Origin: Trametes villosa
Lineage: Eukaryota > Basidiomycota > Agaricomycetes > Polyporales > Polyporaceae
Length of the DNA: 64,000 bases
Assembly (NCBI GenBank): GCA_002964805.2
Contig: PUDQ02000001.1
Span: 5,728,001-5,792,000 of the forward strand
Direction: 5' to 3'
Positions 20,053-32,120 of the stretch are shown piece by piece; position 1 is the stretch's first letter; every line of letters starts with the position of its first letter. The notes beneath the pieces are model-generated. The model had not been told where the DNA came from. It did not search any database and worked only from the letters and a program-made list of their open reading frames with translations. Both the position numbers and the translations under genes were made by a program.

Positions 20053-22433
20053 ATGTCGCTCGACACCCAGGTCGCTCTCGCCCGCCCGCCCCGCGCCGAG
20101 TCCTCCCACCTCTCGCGCGCCGCGCGCCAGGTCGTCCCGCCCTTTCTCCAGAAGCTATACGAGTCTGTCTCCTTCCGCGTCCTTCTCTGCCCTTCCATGC
20201 TCACGCGTGCCCGCCCCACCCCCGCGTTTGTTCTCTTCCAGGATCGTCAACGACCCCGCAAACGAGGAGCTCATCCGCTGGTCTGACACAGGCGATTCCT
20301 TCTACGGTAAGCCCCTTCCTCCTTTTTTCTCGCCCCCGCCATCCCCCACACCTCAAACCGACGCTCAAACCCACCCTCTCGCGCAGTGCTCAACCATGAA
20401 AAGTTCGCGCGCGAGGTGCTCGGGCGCTGGTTCAAGCACCAGAAGTTCGCCTCCTTTGTCCGGCAGCTGAACATGTACGGGTTTCACAAAATTCCTCATC
20501 TGCAGCAAGGCGTCCTGAAGAGCGACACTGACACCGAACCCTGGCACTTCGAACACCCCAACTTCCACCGCGGCCAGCCCGACCTCCTCTGCCTCATCCA
20601 GCGCAAGAAGCAGCCCGCCCACGGCGCCGCCGACGAGCCCGCCCTCGACGTCCAGGAGCCCGTCGCCGCCGCCGCGAACGGCATCGCGAACGTCTCCCCG
20701 AACCAGCTCATGGACATCAACTCCATCGTGAGCGGCATCGCGGTCATCAAACGCCACCAGCAGGCCATTTCCTCCGAGCTCTCTGCGCTCAAGCAGTCCA
20801 ACGACGCTCTCTGGAAGGAGTCCGTCGCTGCACGCCAACGACATGCGAAGCACCAGGACACCATCAATCGTATCCTAAAGTTCCTTGCTGGGGTCTTTGG
20901 ACACACCGACGATGCTGGCCACTCGAGCGAGGGCTCGCATACGCCGCCACAAGTGACGCCCCGCATACGGCAAAGACTGATGATCGGCGGCGGCAGCCCG
21001 GGTCTGAAGGGGAGACATGTGGACATTGCTGAAGTGGAGGACGACGAGGCGGATCTCCTGTCACATAAGACGCACAGGGAGCCGTTTTCTGGTGAGTACT
21101 CTGCGTGCGAAAACAGTCTCAGGGTATTGACCCCGGAGCCTACGAAGACCGATATGCGACGATCGAGAGCGTCGACACCGCTGCAGCCACTCCGTCCGGC
21201 CTGGAGTCAATAGCGCCCTCAGAAGCCTTCTCCCCACGGTCAGAAAGCTCGACAGACAAGACCGATACGCCACCCGTCCGCCCATCCGAGATCCTCTCAA
21301 GATCCAGCAGCTCGAACTCCACCCACCGCCTCTCCACCGCCTCCACCCCCACCTCCTTCCAAACCTCCGCAAATCTCAACGGGCAAGCGCCCTTGCCCGG
21401 TTCAACGAACGGGAACGCCTCGACGGACGCGATGTGGCAGGCCGCGATCCAGCACATGATGCAGTCCCCCCAGCAGTTCCAGCGGATCATGCAGGCGTTC
21501 GCGAGCCAGCAACAACCATATGCGAACCTCGCGCCCGAGGGCATGCGCGCGGCCGGGAACGGGACCGGGAACGGGAACGCGTCCGCGCTCTCCCCGTACG
21601 ACGCCGCGCAGGCGGACTACGGCCGCTGGCTGAACCCCTCCGCCCCTCCGAGCTCAGGCTCGGCGGCGGCGGCCGTGGCGCCACCACCGCTGCTGCCGCC
21701 GGTGGACGAGTCGCCGATGCAGCTGTTGCTGGACGAGTCGAGCCGGCTGCAGAAGTCGTACCAGAGCGCGAGCGAGATCAACGCGGACATGGACATGCTC
21801 CAGACGTCGATCAACTCGCTCATCCAGGACCTCGGCATCGACCCCGGCAGCCTCGCCACCACGCCCGACGAGCATCCCCACGCGCACGGGCACGCACATC
21901 CCCACCAGCACTCGCACGTGAACGGGATGAATGGGCTGAACGGGCTGAACGGCGCGGTACCGAACGGAGGCGGGTTCCACCCACCGATGCCGCCAGACGC
22001 GTACGCCAACGGGATGAATGGGATGAACGGGATGGGCGTGCTGAACGGCATGGCGGGGCTCGGCGTCGGCGACAGCGCGCAGCCGGACTACCTCCTCGAC
22101 TCGCTCCTCTCGCAGATCAGCAGCGACGCGCACGCCAACGGCGCCGCGTCCGGGTCCGGGTCCGCCTTCGACGCGGCGCTGGCGGGGGACTACCGGGACG
22201 TGACGGGCGACTACGACCACAGCGCGCGGATCGACGGGACGGCGATCGAGGACGCGAGCACGGAGCAGCTGACTGCGTTTCTGGACGAGGCGAGCAGCGC
22301 GAGCTCGGAGGCGACGCCCGCGGCGGGGAGCCCGCTCGTGGCTGCGAAGCGCAAGTCGGACGTGATGGACGTGCCGCCGCTGCCGACTTCCCCGGAGGCG
22401 GGCGGGGGCAGGAAGGTGAAGCGCAAGCGATGA
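20053..22433 (+). CDS. HSF1: heat shock transcription factor, 724 aa
   Basis: Nuclear activator of heat shock genes that binds nGAAn repeats as a trimer. Four exons (20053-20162, 20242-20306, 20387-21091, 21139-22433) sum to 725 codons. The winged-helix DNA-binding domain starts at residue 31 and is complete: FLQKLYEIVNDPANEELIRW, SDTGDSFYVLNHEKFARE, WFKHQKFASFVRQLNMYGFH (recognition helix), HFEHPNFHRGQPDLLCLI. A hydrophobic-heptad trimerisation segment follows (IVSGIAVIKRHQQAISSELS onward). The C-terminal half is disordered, with a His-rich run (HPHAHGHAHPHQHSH), NGMNG/NGLNG repeats, and short acidic-hydrophobic patches (PDYLLDSLLSQ) that may be activation motifs. It ends in a basic KVKRKR. 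Intron 1 has a weak GTCTGT donor but is forced by the frame; intron 3 could end 9 nt later. Confidence 0.93.
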
Positions 22434-23254
22434 GCGTCGTGCGGCGCGGCTCTCTACGAGCTGTTCGTCCAGTGTTCTGCCTGCCCTTGCGGGGTTCGGC
22501 GCCTATCCCCTACCCTCCCCAAACCGCCAGCTTCATCTACTCCCTCATCTCCCTGCTACTCACTGAACCTCGCTCTCTTGCCATGTCCTCCCCCTCCCCA
22601 TCTCTCTTCCCAGACCGTCCCGAACCTCTCGTCCTCATTTCCTCATCATCTTTTCCTCTCTTGGGAGCCGGCGGAGAGCGTGGCGCGTACGTGTCCGACA
22701 CGCATGAGCGCACGCTGCGGGGGAGCCAGGTGTGTAGCCGCGAGAGCCTGCGCGCTGCGGGCGCGTAGAAGGCTCTGGTGAGCGCTCTGGTGTGGGTGGC
22801 TGCAGTCTTGTCAGCGGTGGTCTCGTCTGCCGCGCGTCGTGGGTGCTGGAGGTGCGGGCCAGATGACAAGATTATAGATGTATTTGTAGCAATGCAATAT
22901 ATAGTGTAATCCTATATCGACAGCTGGGATGAGGAGGTGCGGAACGATAACGAGGGGCGGGACACGCGCTGGCTCGAGTTCGAGAAAACAGCGGTGTCAA
23001 AACGAGGCGAGAATGTGTGCGTAGCGGAGCGAGCCGAGCCGAGACGCGGAAAGAGAAGAAAGCGGGCTAACGAGCGACGGGGGATATGGGGAACTATACA
23101 CACAGACCGTCCAAAATCCAGAATAGCCTTGAGAGTACAATAGGGCCGCGGGCGCGATGAAAGGGGGTGAGGAGGGGGATGAGGATGAGGGGGTGCGGGC
23201 GAGGGAAGGGGCCAGAAGCACTTTCCGGCCCTCTGGTCCCGCCCGGGAGGTATC
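22434..23254. other. convergent intergenic region between HSF and arrestin
   Basis: It contains 3' UTRs; no gene is supported. ORFs on both strands overlap and have no family features. A repeated GAGGATGAGGGG-type purine run lies near 23160-23200. Confidence 0.5.
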
Positions 23255-26200
23255 TCAGAGGGAAGCGTACATACACATGCCAAGCACGCCGAGGGCGAGG
23301 TTTAGAGTGCGAACAACCTCGCTGATGCCCCGCAATGCTGTGTCGTCGAAGGCGTCCGACGCCGTGGCGCCGGAGTCCGCGAAGGTGAAAGGGAGATGGA
23401 GACGGGGAGGCCGATGACCGCATCGCGGTCTGGACCCGAGAGCGCACCGGGAGGATGGCGCGGTGCTCACTCGATAAGTACCTTTGTGGGGAGTGGTGGC
23501 GGCGGCGGGACCGAAAGAGGGAAGGGGGTCACGGTGGAAGGCGGACGCGCGATGTCCGCCACGGAATTTGGCGCGTGCTCTGAAGCGCCGTTGATAACAG
23601 CGGAGAGCCCTCCTGGGCCGAACGTATGCTCGCCCGGGGCGCCTTCATCAGCATCGTCGCCGTAGTAGTCGTCCAGATCGTTGTTCTCGTCCCCGTCGTC
23701 GTCGCGGCGGTCCGTCGAGGCGAGGGACGCGAGGTCCGGATCGTCCACCTTCAACGCCGCTGGACCGGCACGGTCGATGGCCTCCAGCTTCGCAGCCGTC
23801 CGGAGATCCTCCGCGCACGTCTCCTCGATGTATTCTCGAGGGGGCTTCGGCGCGAGAGGCGGTGGTGGCGGCGGCGTATTCGGGACCGCAGTCGACGAAC
23901 GCGAGGGCGGTTTGTACGCCTGGTCGATCATCTCAGCCGAGTGATACCCATTCGACGGCGGGGGTGAGGGATACGGTACCCGCACACCGTTCGTAGGTGG
24001 GACCTGGACAGGCGCGGGCGAGCGCTGTGTGCGATCCTCCGACTCGTACATCGCCTTCAGGCGCGCCTTCTCCTCTGCCGCGGTGAGCGGTCGCCCGATG
24101 CCTGGGGTCTGTGGCGACATCGGCGGGGTTGGCGGTGGGCGTCCCCGAGCACCATTTACGATCTGTGATGAGCGCGGGGGAGGCACAGGCGTCATGGGCG
24201 AGCCGCCGTCCTGAGCCTCGTATCGACGGCGGAGCATCTCCTTCTCCTCAAACGCAGACAACGGTTGTGACGAGCGAGCAGGGATGAACGGCGGCGGATT
24301 GTCGGTCGGGACGGGCCCGTACGACATGACACGCTGCGGCGCGCCAGGGGGAGAGAAGGGCGCCGCGGGAGGTGACTGAGGGTATGCGTGTGGAGGGGCC
24401 GGAGCACCCGGGTATGCGTACGCCTCCTGAGGAGGCGGGGCCTGCCACTGAGGCTGCGGGGTTTGTGGCTGTTGCGGCGATACCACAGCAGCGTCCTGTG
24501 CCTCGAAGTGTCTCCGCAGGCGCTCCTTTTCGGAGAGGATTGGGTGTTGCGAAGGCGACCCAGGCCCAAAGGCCGCTTGGAAGGGCGGAGGCATCCCGGC
24601 TGGGGGTGTGGGGGATACTGGCGGCGGAGAGAATGGCTGAGGGGATGGGGCAGAGGAGGCTGCTTGGGGCGAACCGGGGTAGAGAGCGTCGTAGGGCACG
24701 GGGCCAGCGTTTCCGGGCACCCGGCCGTAGTGGGCAGTCTGTGTTTGGAAGACGGCGGTCTTCGCATCGTAGTACCGCTGCAACATCGCTTTCTCATCTG
24801 TGGCGGAGAGCGCGCTGGGAGTAGCCGATTGTCGCCCGGGGATAGGGCTGACGATGGGGCTTGCCATTGCCTGCGAGGCAATAGGGGAGGTTACGGGCAT
24901 ATTGGCAGGCGGGGGAGTACCTGTGGGGGCGGGTGATTGTCCGGGGACCACAGGCTTATTGATGGCACTCATTGCTTCAGAGAAGAGTGCCGCACCAGCG
25001 GACATGTTGGGGCTGCCGACGGGTGCCATGGAGCTGGAGCTGACGACCCGGGCACTCGCAGGGGATGCGTCCGAGCCGTCATAGCTACGTGCCCGTTGAA
25101 CAGCAGCCTGCGCTTGCTCGTATAGGCGTGCTTTCTCTTCCTCGGCTGTCAGCCACTTCGTAGCAGACTTCTTGGGTGTGGGGGTCGCGGCAGGTGCAGC
25201 ACTACCGCTACCGCTACCGCTACCGCTACCGCCGCCGCCGCTTCCACTGCCACTCCCGCCACCAGTATTTGGACGGCTCACGGATGACTACACAATCACC
25301 AGTTCATTAATGCCACTATCGCTTCCGTGATCATCTGTGCTCACCTCTGAGGTCGTGATAGCGCGACCTTGTACTCGCTCGACGTTGGCAACAGCACGTT
25401 CGTATAGCCGCTGCTTCTCCTCTTCCGCGGAAGCCCACTTCGACCCTAGCGAGCCGTTCGACTTCTTCTGCGACGGCGCCGACGGCTTCTTCGTGGGTGC
25501 CGGGCTCGTAATAGGGTTCATCGGCGGCACGATGTCCGTCGGGCTCTCGATGATCGCAGGCGGCTGCCTCTTGCGCGCAAGCTCCGCCTCCGCCTCCATG
25601 TGCTCCCGGATCTCCTCCTCCGTGACGTTCGCGATCGTCAGACGCGCGGTCGCGTTGCCCCCGCGGCCGCTGCTCGAGCGCGGACGCACAAACGGCGCCG
25701 AGTTCGTCTCAGAAGATGCCGCGCTGTTCGCGGCGACGTTGATCGCACCGATCGTCTGCGCTAGGAACGACGAGTGCCCGTTGTCCGAACCCTTCTTGCG
25801 CACGCCGAAGTCGTCCGCGGCCCCGAAGCGGTCTCCCCCTGAGCGGTCCGAGGACACGGGCGAGGTCGCGAATTGCCCGAGACTCTTCGGCGAGCGCAGG
25901 TCCGACACGGACGTCTTCTGGTCGAGCGAGTTCGCGTACCCGTGCGAGGAGTTCGTGCGCCCGCTGGACGTGGCCGGAGTGGAGGGGGGCGCGATCTTGC
26001 CCATGAGCGCGGGCGCGAACGCTTCGGAGTGCTGGTGCTGGCCGGCCGGTTGTCCCGGTAGTGACACGTTGAACGCGTGTCCTATCCGCCTGTGTTAAGA
26101 GGTGAGCAGCTGTTCAAGTCAATCAGGGTAGCTTCGTACCTCATCGCTTCAACAGAAACGTTCCTGTGCCATAACATGATGAGCTGCCTGTCCACAGCCT

Positions 26201-27932
26201 AGTGATATCCACGCACCTCGGCCAGTTCGAGATCATCACCGGGAGGTCCATGCTCACCGGCTGACCCGTATTGAGCAGCGCCTTCACCGTTAGCACATAT
26301 GTGATGTCGATGTGTCGCGCCGCGTTGATCGTCGCCGACGTGTGGTTGCTCGGGATCGTCACGCTCAGCTCCGCCTTGTGCTGCGTGCCCCCGTACAGCG
26401 TCGCGTTCACCGGCACCTTCTGCTCGCCCACGCTCGCCACCTTGACTTGCGGGGAGCCCTTCTTCCCCTGCGTCTGCGGGCCCGCGCGGAACACCGTCGT
26501 CTCGCGGAGCATGAACTCGAACCCGCGCAGCATGACCGTGTGCACCGTGTCCGACTTCACCGTCGCCATTACCACCACGCGGTCCCCGGGCCCGTAGCAG
26601 GTGTGCGAGCGCTCGATCATGAGCGTCACGCCGTCTTGTGAGTGCGTACGCGTCTCCGGCTGCGAGTAGATAGGCCATGTTGAGTGCAGCTCGTGCTTGT
26701 CGATGACGATGCCCGACGCCGTCGCGGTGATCGTTGGTTTGTCACGTCGCAGGAAGCCTCTGTGACAAGGTCAATATACGCGACTCGCTTGTCGCGTTCG
26801 AAGCACGTACTTCTTGCCTTGGACGCATATAGACGCGATGAGCTCGTACTTGATACCCGCTGAAACAGTATGTTAGTCACACCGCTCATGCTCAAAGTCC
26901 GAGACGAAATGCGAACGAAAACAAGGGCGCGAAAATCACTGATCGCGAGGCCCAGGGAGGTATGCCGGATCAGAATTATACTAGCCGTCTGGCACCGGCA
27001 GTATCAGGAACCCTGACCGCAGAAGCGTTCCATGACAAGCGCGACAGATATCGGAGCGAGCGGTGATAGTCCAGCTGTCCAAACCGTAGCCATGAGAGCA
27101 GCCGGGAGTCGGTCAGGATAGACCGACACGAGGGGGGCAACTCGGGGTGCTTGAGCAAGACGGCGGCATACAGACAGCACCCGACGGTGGATATGCGCGT
27201 GAGCTCCTACCCCCAAGGACATCGTAGAAGGAGGCTTCGGCGAAGTATTGCGGGTCGCCATGCCAGGTAGTACGGTGAAACGCAGGGGGGCAATTGGGAG
27301 GTGGGGCGGCAATGGCAAGGAGACCAGATCCTGATCACCAGAGGATACCCAGACGACGACTCACCTCCTTTCTCAAGTGAGATTGTAGGCGGAATGGACT
27401 CCGGGATCCGGATGAAGAAGGGGAAGTCGTTCTGCACGACAGTCAGGGTGACGACGAGGAGTGGGCGCAGTCTCGGGGAGGGCGCACCGTATGCAGCGTG
27501 TTGTACTCGTCGCTGGGCGACTGCCAGAGGTTGATGGGGCTCTGGCCGACGAAGTCGAAGAATGTGTTGGCGACACCACCGCCGGGGAGGGTCTCGATCT
27601 TCCGGAGCTCGATGCGGACCCACTTTGCCTTCACGCCTTGCGGGCCGACCCTAACCTCGATAGCCTGCGGGGGGTTACAGGGGCACGTCCAGACATGGAG
27701 CGCAGAGGACGTACGCCTTTCACGGCAGCCTGAGGACGGTCGGATCCGCCAGGAGGGATGCCGGGATAGCCTATTCAAAATGGGAGGTCATTGGGCGCGC
27801 TGAGCTGTGTGTATTCGGGACACACCTTGAACGAAGTCAACATTAGGAGGCGGCCGTAACGTTCTGCAGTGTACTTGAGCTTCCGAAACGCGTGTAAGAG
27901 CACGGTGGTACGCACAACTTGGGCTGGGACAT
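23255..27932 (-). CDS. arrestin-domain adaptor (LDB19/ART1-like) with long repeat-bearing tail
   Basis: Alpha-arrestins of this type link plasma-membrane transporters to Rsp5-family ubiquitin ligases. The start is MSQPKLTLRPPPNVDFVQGY, with short first exons, then the arrestin fold: VKAKWVRIELRKIETLPGGG, FVGQSPINLWQ, DFPFFIRIPESIPPTISLEK, GIKYELIASICVQGKKGF, IVIDKHELHSTWPIYSQPET, CYGPGDRVVVMATVKSDTVH, and VMLRGFEFMLRETTVFRAG. After ARHIDITYVLTVKAL a 24-nt microexon (26140-26163) supplies VSVEAMR. The rest, from about 26070 to the stop, is a Pro/Ser-rich disordered tail holding at least six copies of an EEKxxLxxxYEA-like motif. The last exon ends GISEVVRTLNLALGVLGMCM. Intron 26860-27364 is unusually long (505 nt). 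The tail exon 3' junction (23470-23430, 41 nt) is the shortest intron used. PPxY motifs for Rsp5 binding are not clear by eye. Confidence 0.82.
26140..26163 (-). other. 24-nt microexon of the arrestin gene
   Basis: It lies between a 53-nt intron (26216-26164) and a downstream intron that ends in AACACAG. It restores the frame from SNWPR to RRIGHAFNV and encodes VSVEAM with split codons. Skipping it would remove eight residues and keep the frame. Confidence 0.75.
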
Positions 27933-28393
27933 GGAGGTTGGTGAGGAAGAGGTTGAAGGGGTCTGACCATCCGTCCCGGTCGGCGTCTTCGCGCGTACCA
28001 GGCACGCATCACCGCACAGCTATCCGCAGGCGCCCATTTCGAGATATATTCCCGCCGACTCGGCGGAGGCGCCCAACAGTTGTACGTTCGTATCTCCTCC
28101 CGCGGGTCATCACTGTTTGCGTTATGTAGCTGGGCGTACAGCTCGACGACGCATCTTACAGAGCTCAACCAACTTGGCGTTTTCTCTCTGAATGCCACTG
28201 CCACGGCAGCTGTTAGTGTGACCCTTTGTGACGGGCGCGCGGTCACAACACGTCACTTGCCACTGCGGGGGACGGGCGTCTACGAGTACCGCCGCCTGCC
28301 TCGCGTCGGAGGCCAAAGGCGGCGAGCTTGGACGCGTACTCCTCCGCTCCTCCTACTTCTCCCCCCTCTCCCCACCACCACGGGCCATGCGCC
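27933..28393. promoter_or_regulatory. divergent promoter region arrestin/ATG9
   Basis: 461 bp lie between the two start codons. No gene is supported inside; short ORFs have no family features. Confidence 0.45.
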
Positions 28394-31300
28394 ATGTCTC
28401 AGAACACTGGCTCCCGCTCTATGCATGGCTCTCAGTCCATCTTTCCAGGCGGCAGTAGCTCTCGCCCGTTCCTCAACATGATCAACCCCATGGGCCGCAC
28501 CTATCAGGGTTACATGCAAGCCAACCAATCCGTCGTCGAAGAGGAAGAGGAGGAAGCCGAGAATAACGATCTCGAGTCTGGACAGGCCAAGCCAACTCGC
28601 AGCTCCATCTTCACGGCCAAGTCGCATGGCAAGCGCAGGGTTTCGTGGGGCGGAGACGCCTCCGAGATGAACGTGCTCCGTCCAAACATACGCCAGGCAG
28701 ACCCAAAGGCGGGCGACGAGTCTTCGGATGACGAGGTTCCGCAGGACGTTATGATCGAGGCCTCCGCACCCTCTACCGCACGCCGAGTAACTTCCCCGCA
28801 GCGTAGTGCAAAGGGGAAGGAGCGGGAGGCTCGCAAGCGGCCCCTGCTCTCCTCGCGCACATCTTCGAAACCTATACTCCCCACCAATACCTCAGACACG
28901 CCCGTATCAATACCCCCGCGACCCTCGGAGATTAATCCGGACCCTGCACCAGAGCAGATGGAGCCACTTCATGAGCCGCAAGCCAAGCATATGCGTGGCC
29001 TAGACGAACACGAGCGTGCACTGTGGAATTGGGTGAACGTCTACAACCTGGACGCATTCCTCCAGGAGGCGTACTACTACTACGAGGGGAAGGGATTCTA
29101 CAGTATAGCGTTGTCCCGAGGCCTTAATCTCCTGTCCGTGCTGCCTGTTCCACCGGTCACTCGAAATATACTGATTCTTGTGTGTAGTACAGTCGGGTTT
29201 GTGATAGGCTTCTCAACGTTCCTCCTGGGATGCGTGGACTACTCTCGTATTCGACATGACAAGGTCACACGACTGTCTGAGGTCGTAGTCAAGAGATGTG
29301 TCTCCAGGTAAGTGCAAGACCTATAACCCTCAGAAGGCTGTAAGCAGCTATACTTGCGCCCTGTTCTCGTGTTCTTTCTCCCCCGGGTTTCGGGCGTCGT
29401 GCCTAGAATATCCCGCTGCATCTCGGCTGTGAGCTAACATGGAGTTTGTCAGGTTCTCTGGATTCACACTTCTCTTCTTCGTGCTGTTCACAGCCTTCTT
29501 CATCTGGCAGCTGGTGTCATATGCACTGAACATGATGCGCCTAGTCGACATGTACCGCTTCTATACGCATCTCCTCCACATACCCGACGTACGCCCATCA
29601 GCCCTACCTCTTTGCTTGGCTGTACTGACAGGGAAACATGCGCACTTCTACAGGAGGACATTCAGACAATATCGTGGCCAGAGGTCGTTCGCCGTATCGG
29701 CGCGATTCGAGAGTCAAATCCGCTCACCGCGCTCTCCTCGAACACAGCAGCGCACCAGTCAGTGACGGCGAAGCTTGACGCACACGACATCGCGAACCGA
29801 ATCATGCGGCAAGAGAACTACCTCATTGCACTCTTCAACAAGGAACTGCTCGATCTGCGCGTCCCGCTCCCCGACGCTCTCGCGCGCTTCCGTGCCGGTG
29901 AAGAGGGTAAGGGCAGGCTGCTGACCAGGGCACTGGAGTGGAACCTACGGTTCTGCTTGATGGAGTATCTGTGCGACGAGAGCGGGCGAGTGAGGAAGGT
30001 GTTCCTGAAGAGCAAGAACCGGGAAGTCTTGATTGAGGGGTGCGTTTCCCTTTGAGATGACGCCCTGATGATTCGTAAATACTCACGAGACGATAGACTA
30101 CGGCGACGCTTCATCTTCATGGGCATGCTCAACGCGCTCTTCGCGCCTTTTATCGTGCTGTACCTGATCATGTACTCGTTCTTCCGTTACTTCGAGGTCC
30201 GTCATCCCGCATTCCTTCTCCAACTTATGCTGATCATCTATAACAGGAGTACCACAAGAACCCGTCGAACTTCGGAGGGCGTTCATATACACCATACGCG
30301 CAATGGAAGTTCCGCGAGTTCAACGAACTCCCTCATCTGTTCAAACGGAGGCTGAACGAGTCCTACCCCGCCGCGAGCATGTACAACGGGCAGTTCCCGA
30401 ACGAGCAGGTCACGCTCATTGTCCGGTGCGCATCACTGTATGCATAACTGCGGAGCTCCGCTGACGCTTCAACTCAGGTTCATCGCGTTTATCGCGGGCT
30501 CGTTTGCCGCCGTCCTGCTCCTAGCATCCGTCGTCGACCCAGACCTCTTCCTGCATTTCGAGATCACGCCACACCGCACCGTTCTCTTCTACCTCACCGT
30601 CTTCGGTTCGCTCCTCGCCGTCGCGCGTGGGATGATCCCAGAGGAGAACCGCGTGTTCGACCCGGAGCTGCTGATGAGCGAGGTCGTGCAGTACACGCAC
30701 TACATGCCGGACGAGTGGCGCGGGCTGCTGCACTCGAAGAAGGTGCACGCCGAGTTCGGCGCGCTCTTCCAGATGAAGGTGCTCGTGTTCGCGCAGGAGC
30801 TCGCCTCGGTGCTCCTCACGCCGTTCGTGCTCTGGTACTCGCTCCCCGTGTGCGCGCCCGCGATCGTCGACTTCTTCCGCGAGTTCACCGTGCATGTCGA
30901 CGGGCTCGGGTACGTGTGCTCGTTTGCGGAGTTTGACTTCAAGCGGCACGGGAACGTGAAGGTGCGCTATGCAGTCGTTCTGTCGCTGTGCACCAGCTCA
31001 TAGAATGACATTGTGGCAGTTCGGCGCCCCGACCCAAGTCAACGACGAGCGTTGGATGTCCAAGGAGGGCAAGATGGAGAAGAGCTTCCTCAACTTCAAG
31101 GTAAGCCTCCCCGTAACCCTACCCGGATTCACTCTCACTCACTTTCCTCCCTACAGGCCGCCCATCCAGACTGGACACCGAACGACCCCTCGGGTTCGCT
31201 CTACCTCAGCCGCATGGCCGACCTCAGCGCCGCACACCCCATCGGCCTCGGTCGGCGCCGCTTCCTCCAGCGCACGCCGCACTTCGGCGGCGCGTCCGAC

Positions 31301-31783
31301 ATGGACGGCACCGTGCAGCTACAGGCGCCCGGGCTCGCGCTTGGGCAGAGCCAGATGCGGCGGCGCGGGATGGGCGCGAGCATGGCCGGTAGCGTGCTGC
31401 ACCCCGCGCACCTCGGCGTGCGCCCCGGCGCGGACTCGTTGCTGCAGTCGACCGCAGGCGCTGGGGCGATGGCGCAGACGGCCATCCTCGGCGACTCGCA
31501 GGGGAGCATCATGCCGCAGGCGGGCGGCGCTGGGAAGGGAGGCGTCACGGAGTCGGTTATCCCGGAGGAGGACCTCGCGACGGACGGCGGGGTGGGGAGC
31601 ACGCTGGGCGAGTCGTACGTGGACGGGCGGCGGCCGCGCGCGTCGGCGACGATCGGGCAGTCGCAGCAGGAGGACGAGGACGAGATGCTCGAGGACGGCG
31701 GCGTGCTTGGATTGCTCGCGCAGATATACGGGGCTGGCGCGAACTTGAAGGGACGTGGTCGTGGGCCCCCTCGCGCGATATGA
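28394..31783 (+). CDS. ATG9: autophagy-related lipid scramblase ATG9
   Basis: Multispanning membrane protein that delivers lipid to the growing phagophore; its vesicles cycle from the Golgi. It starts [20 protein letters not shown], with a long acidic, disordered N-terminus. The conserved core begins at [20 protein letters not shown] and [19 protein letters not shown]. Membrane segments include [54 protein letters not shown], and [20 protein letters not shown]. Family motifs present are [80 protein letters not shown] (at the intron junction), [12 protein letters not shown] [15 protein letters not shown], and [12 protein letters not shown]. The disordered C-terminus ends in RGRGPPRAI. At least seven introns, one of about 140 nt near 29310-29451. 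The length of over 900 residues is usual for basidiomycete Atg9. Confidence 0.95.
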
Positions 31784-32120
31784 TGATACTTGCTACTTAC
31801 TACATAGTACGATGTTTGTGACGACCTTTGATGTTCATGTGGATACTGCTCTGCTCTTTGCTTCTTGGCCTGTGCTCTCACGACGCGGACGATATGGATA
31901 CTGAACGGTGCGCCGATTCGTATATGTCAAGCGGCGCTCGTGTATACGTCCTGTGATAATGTCCGACCTCTTGAATATACACATAGATACTGACATGTAA
32001 TGCTGGTAGTGGCGGGAGCCACCACGTCCCCGATTAATCCAACGACATTAGCGAGACCGTAGCGTACGTCTAGTGTGTGTCCGATGTCCAGACAGGATAG
32101 TCTGTGACCTGATCGTGCTC
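31784..32120. other. convergent intergenic region ATG9/IML2
   Basis: 3' flanks only; AT-richer than its neighbours, with no ORF of interest. Confidence 0.5.

Noticed and set aside
21434..22768. 444-codon + strand ORF overlapping the heat shock factor tail
   Set aside because: It is an out-of-frame shadow of HSF. The composition is Arg/Ala-rich with no motif, whereas the HSF frame continues with sensible sequence and the expected stop.
27004..27318. Possible kinase gene inside the long arrestin intron
   Set aside because: Only short suggestive pieces are seen, on different strands and frames; not enough for a gene or pseudogene call.
27775..28005. 76-codon minus-strand ORF starting MPGTREDADRDG
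   Set aside because: The region is better explained as the first exon of the arrestin gene in another frame (MSQPKLTLRPPPNVDFVQ) with GT-AG introns that join exactly.
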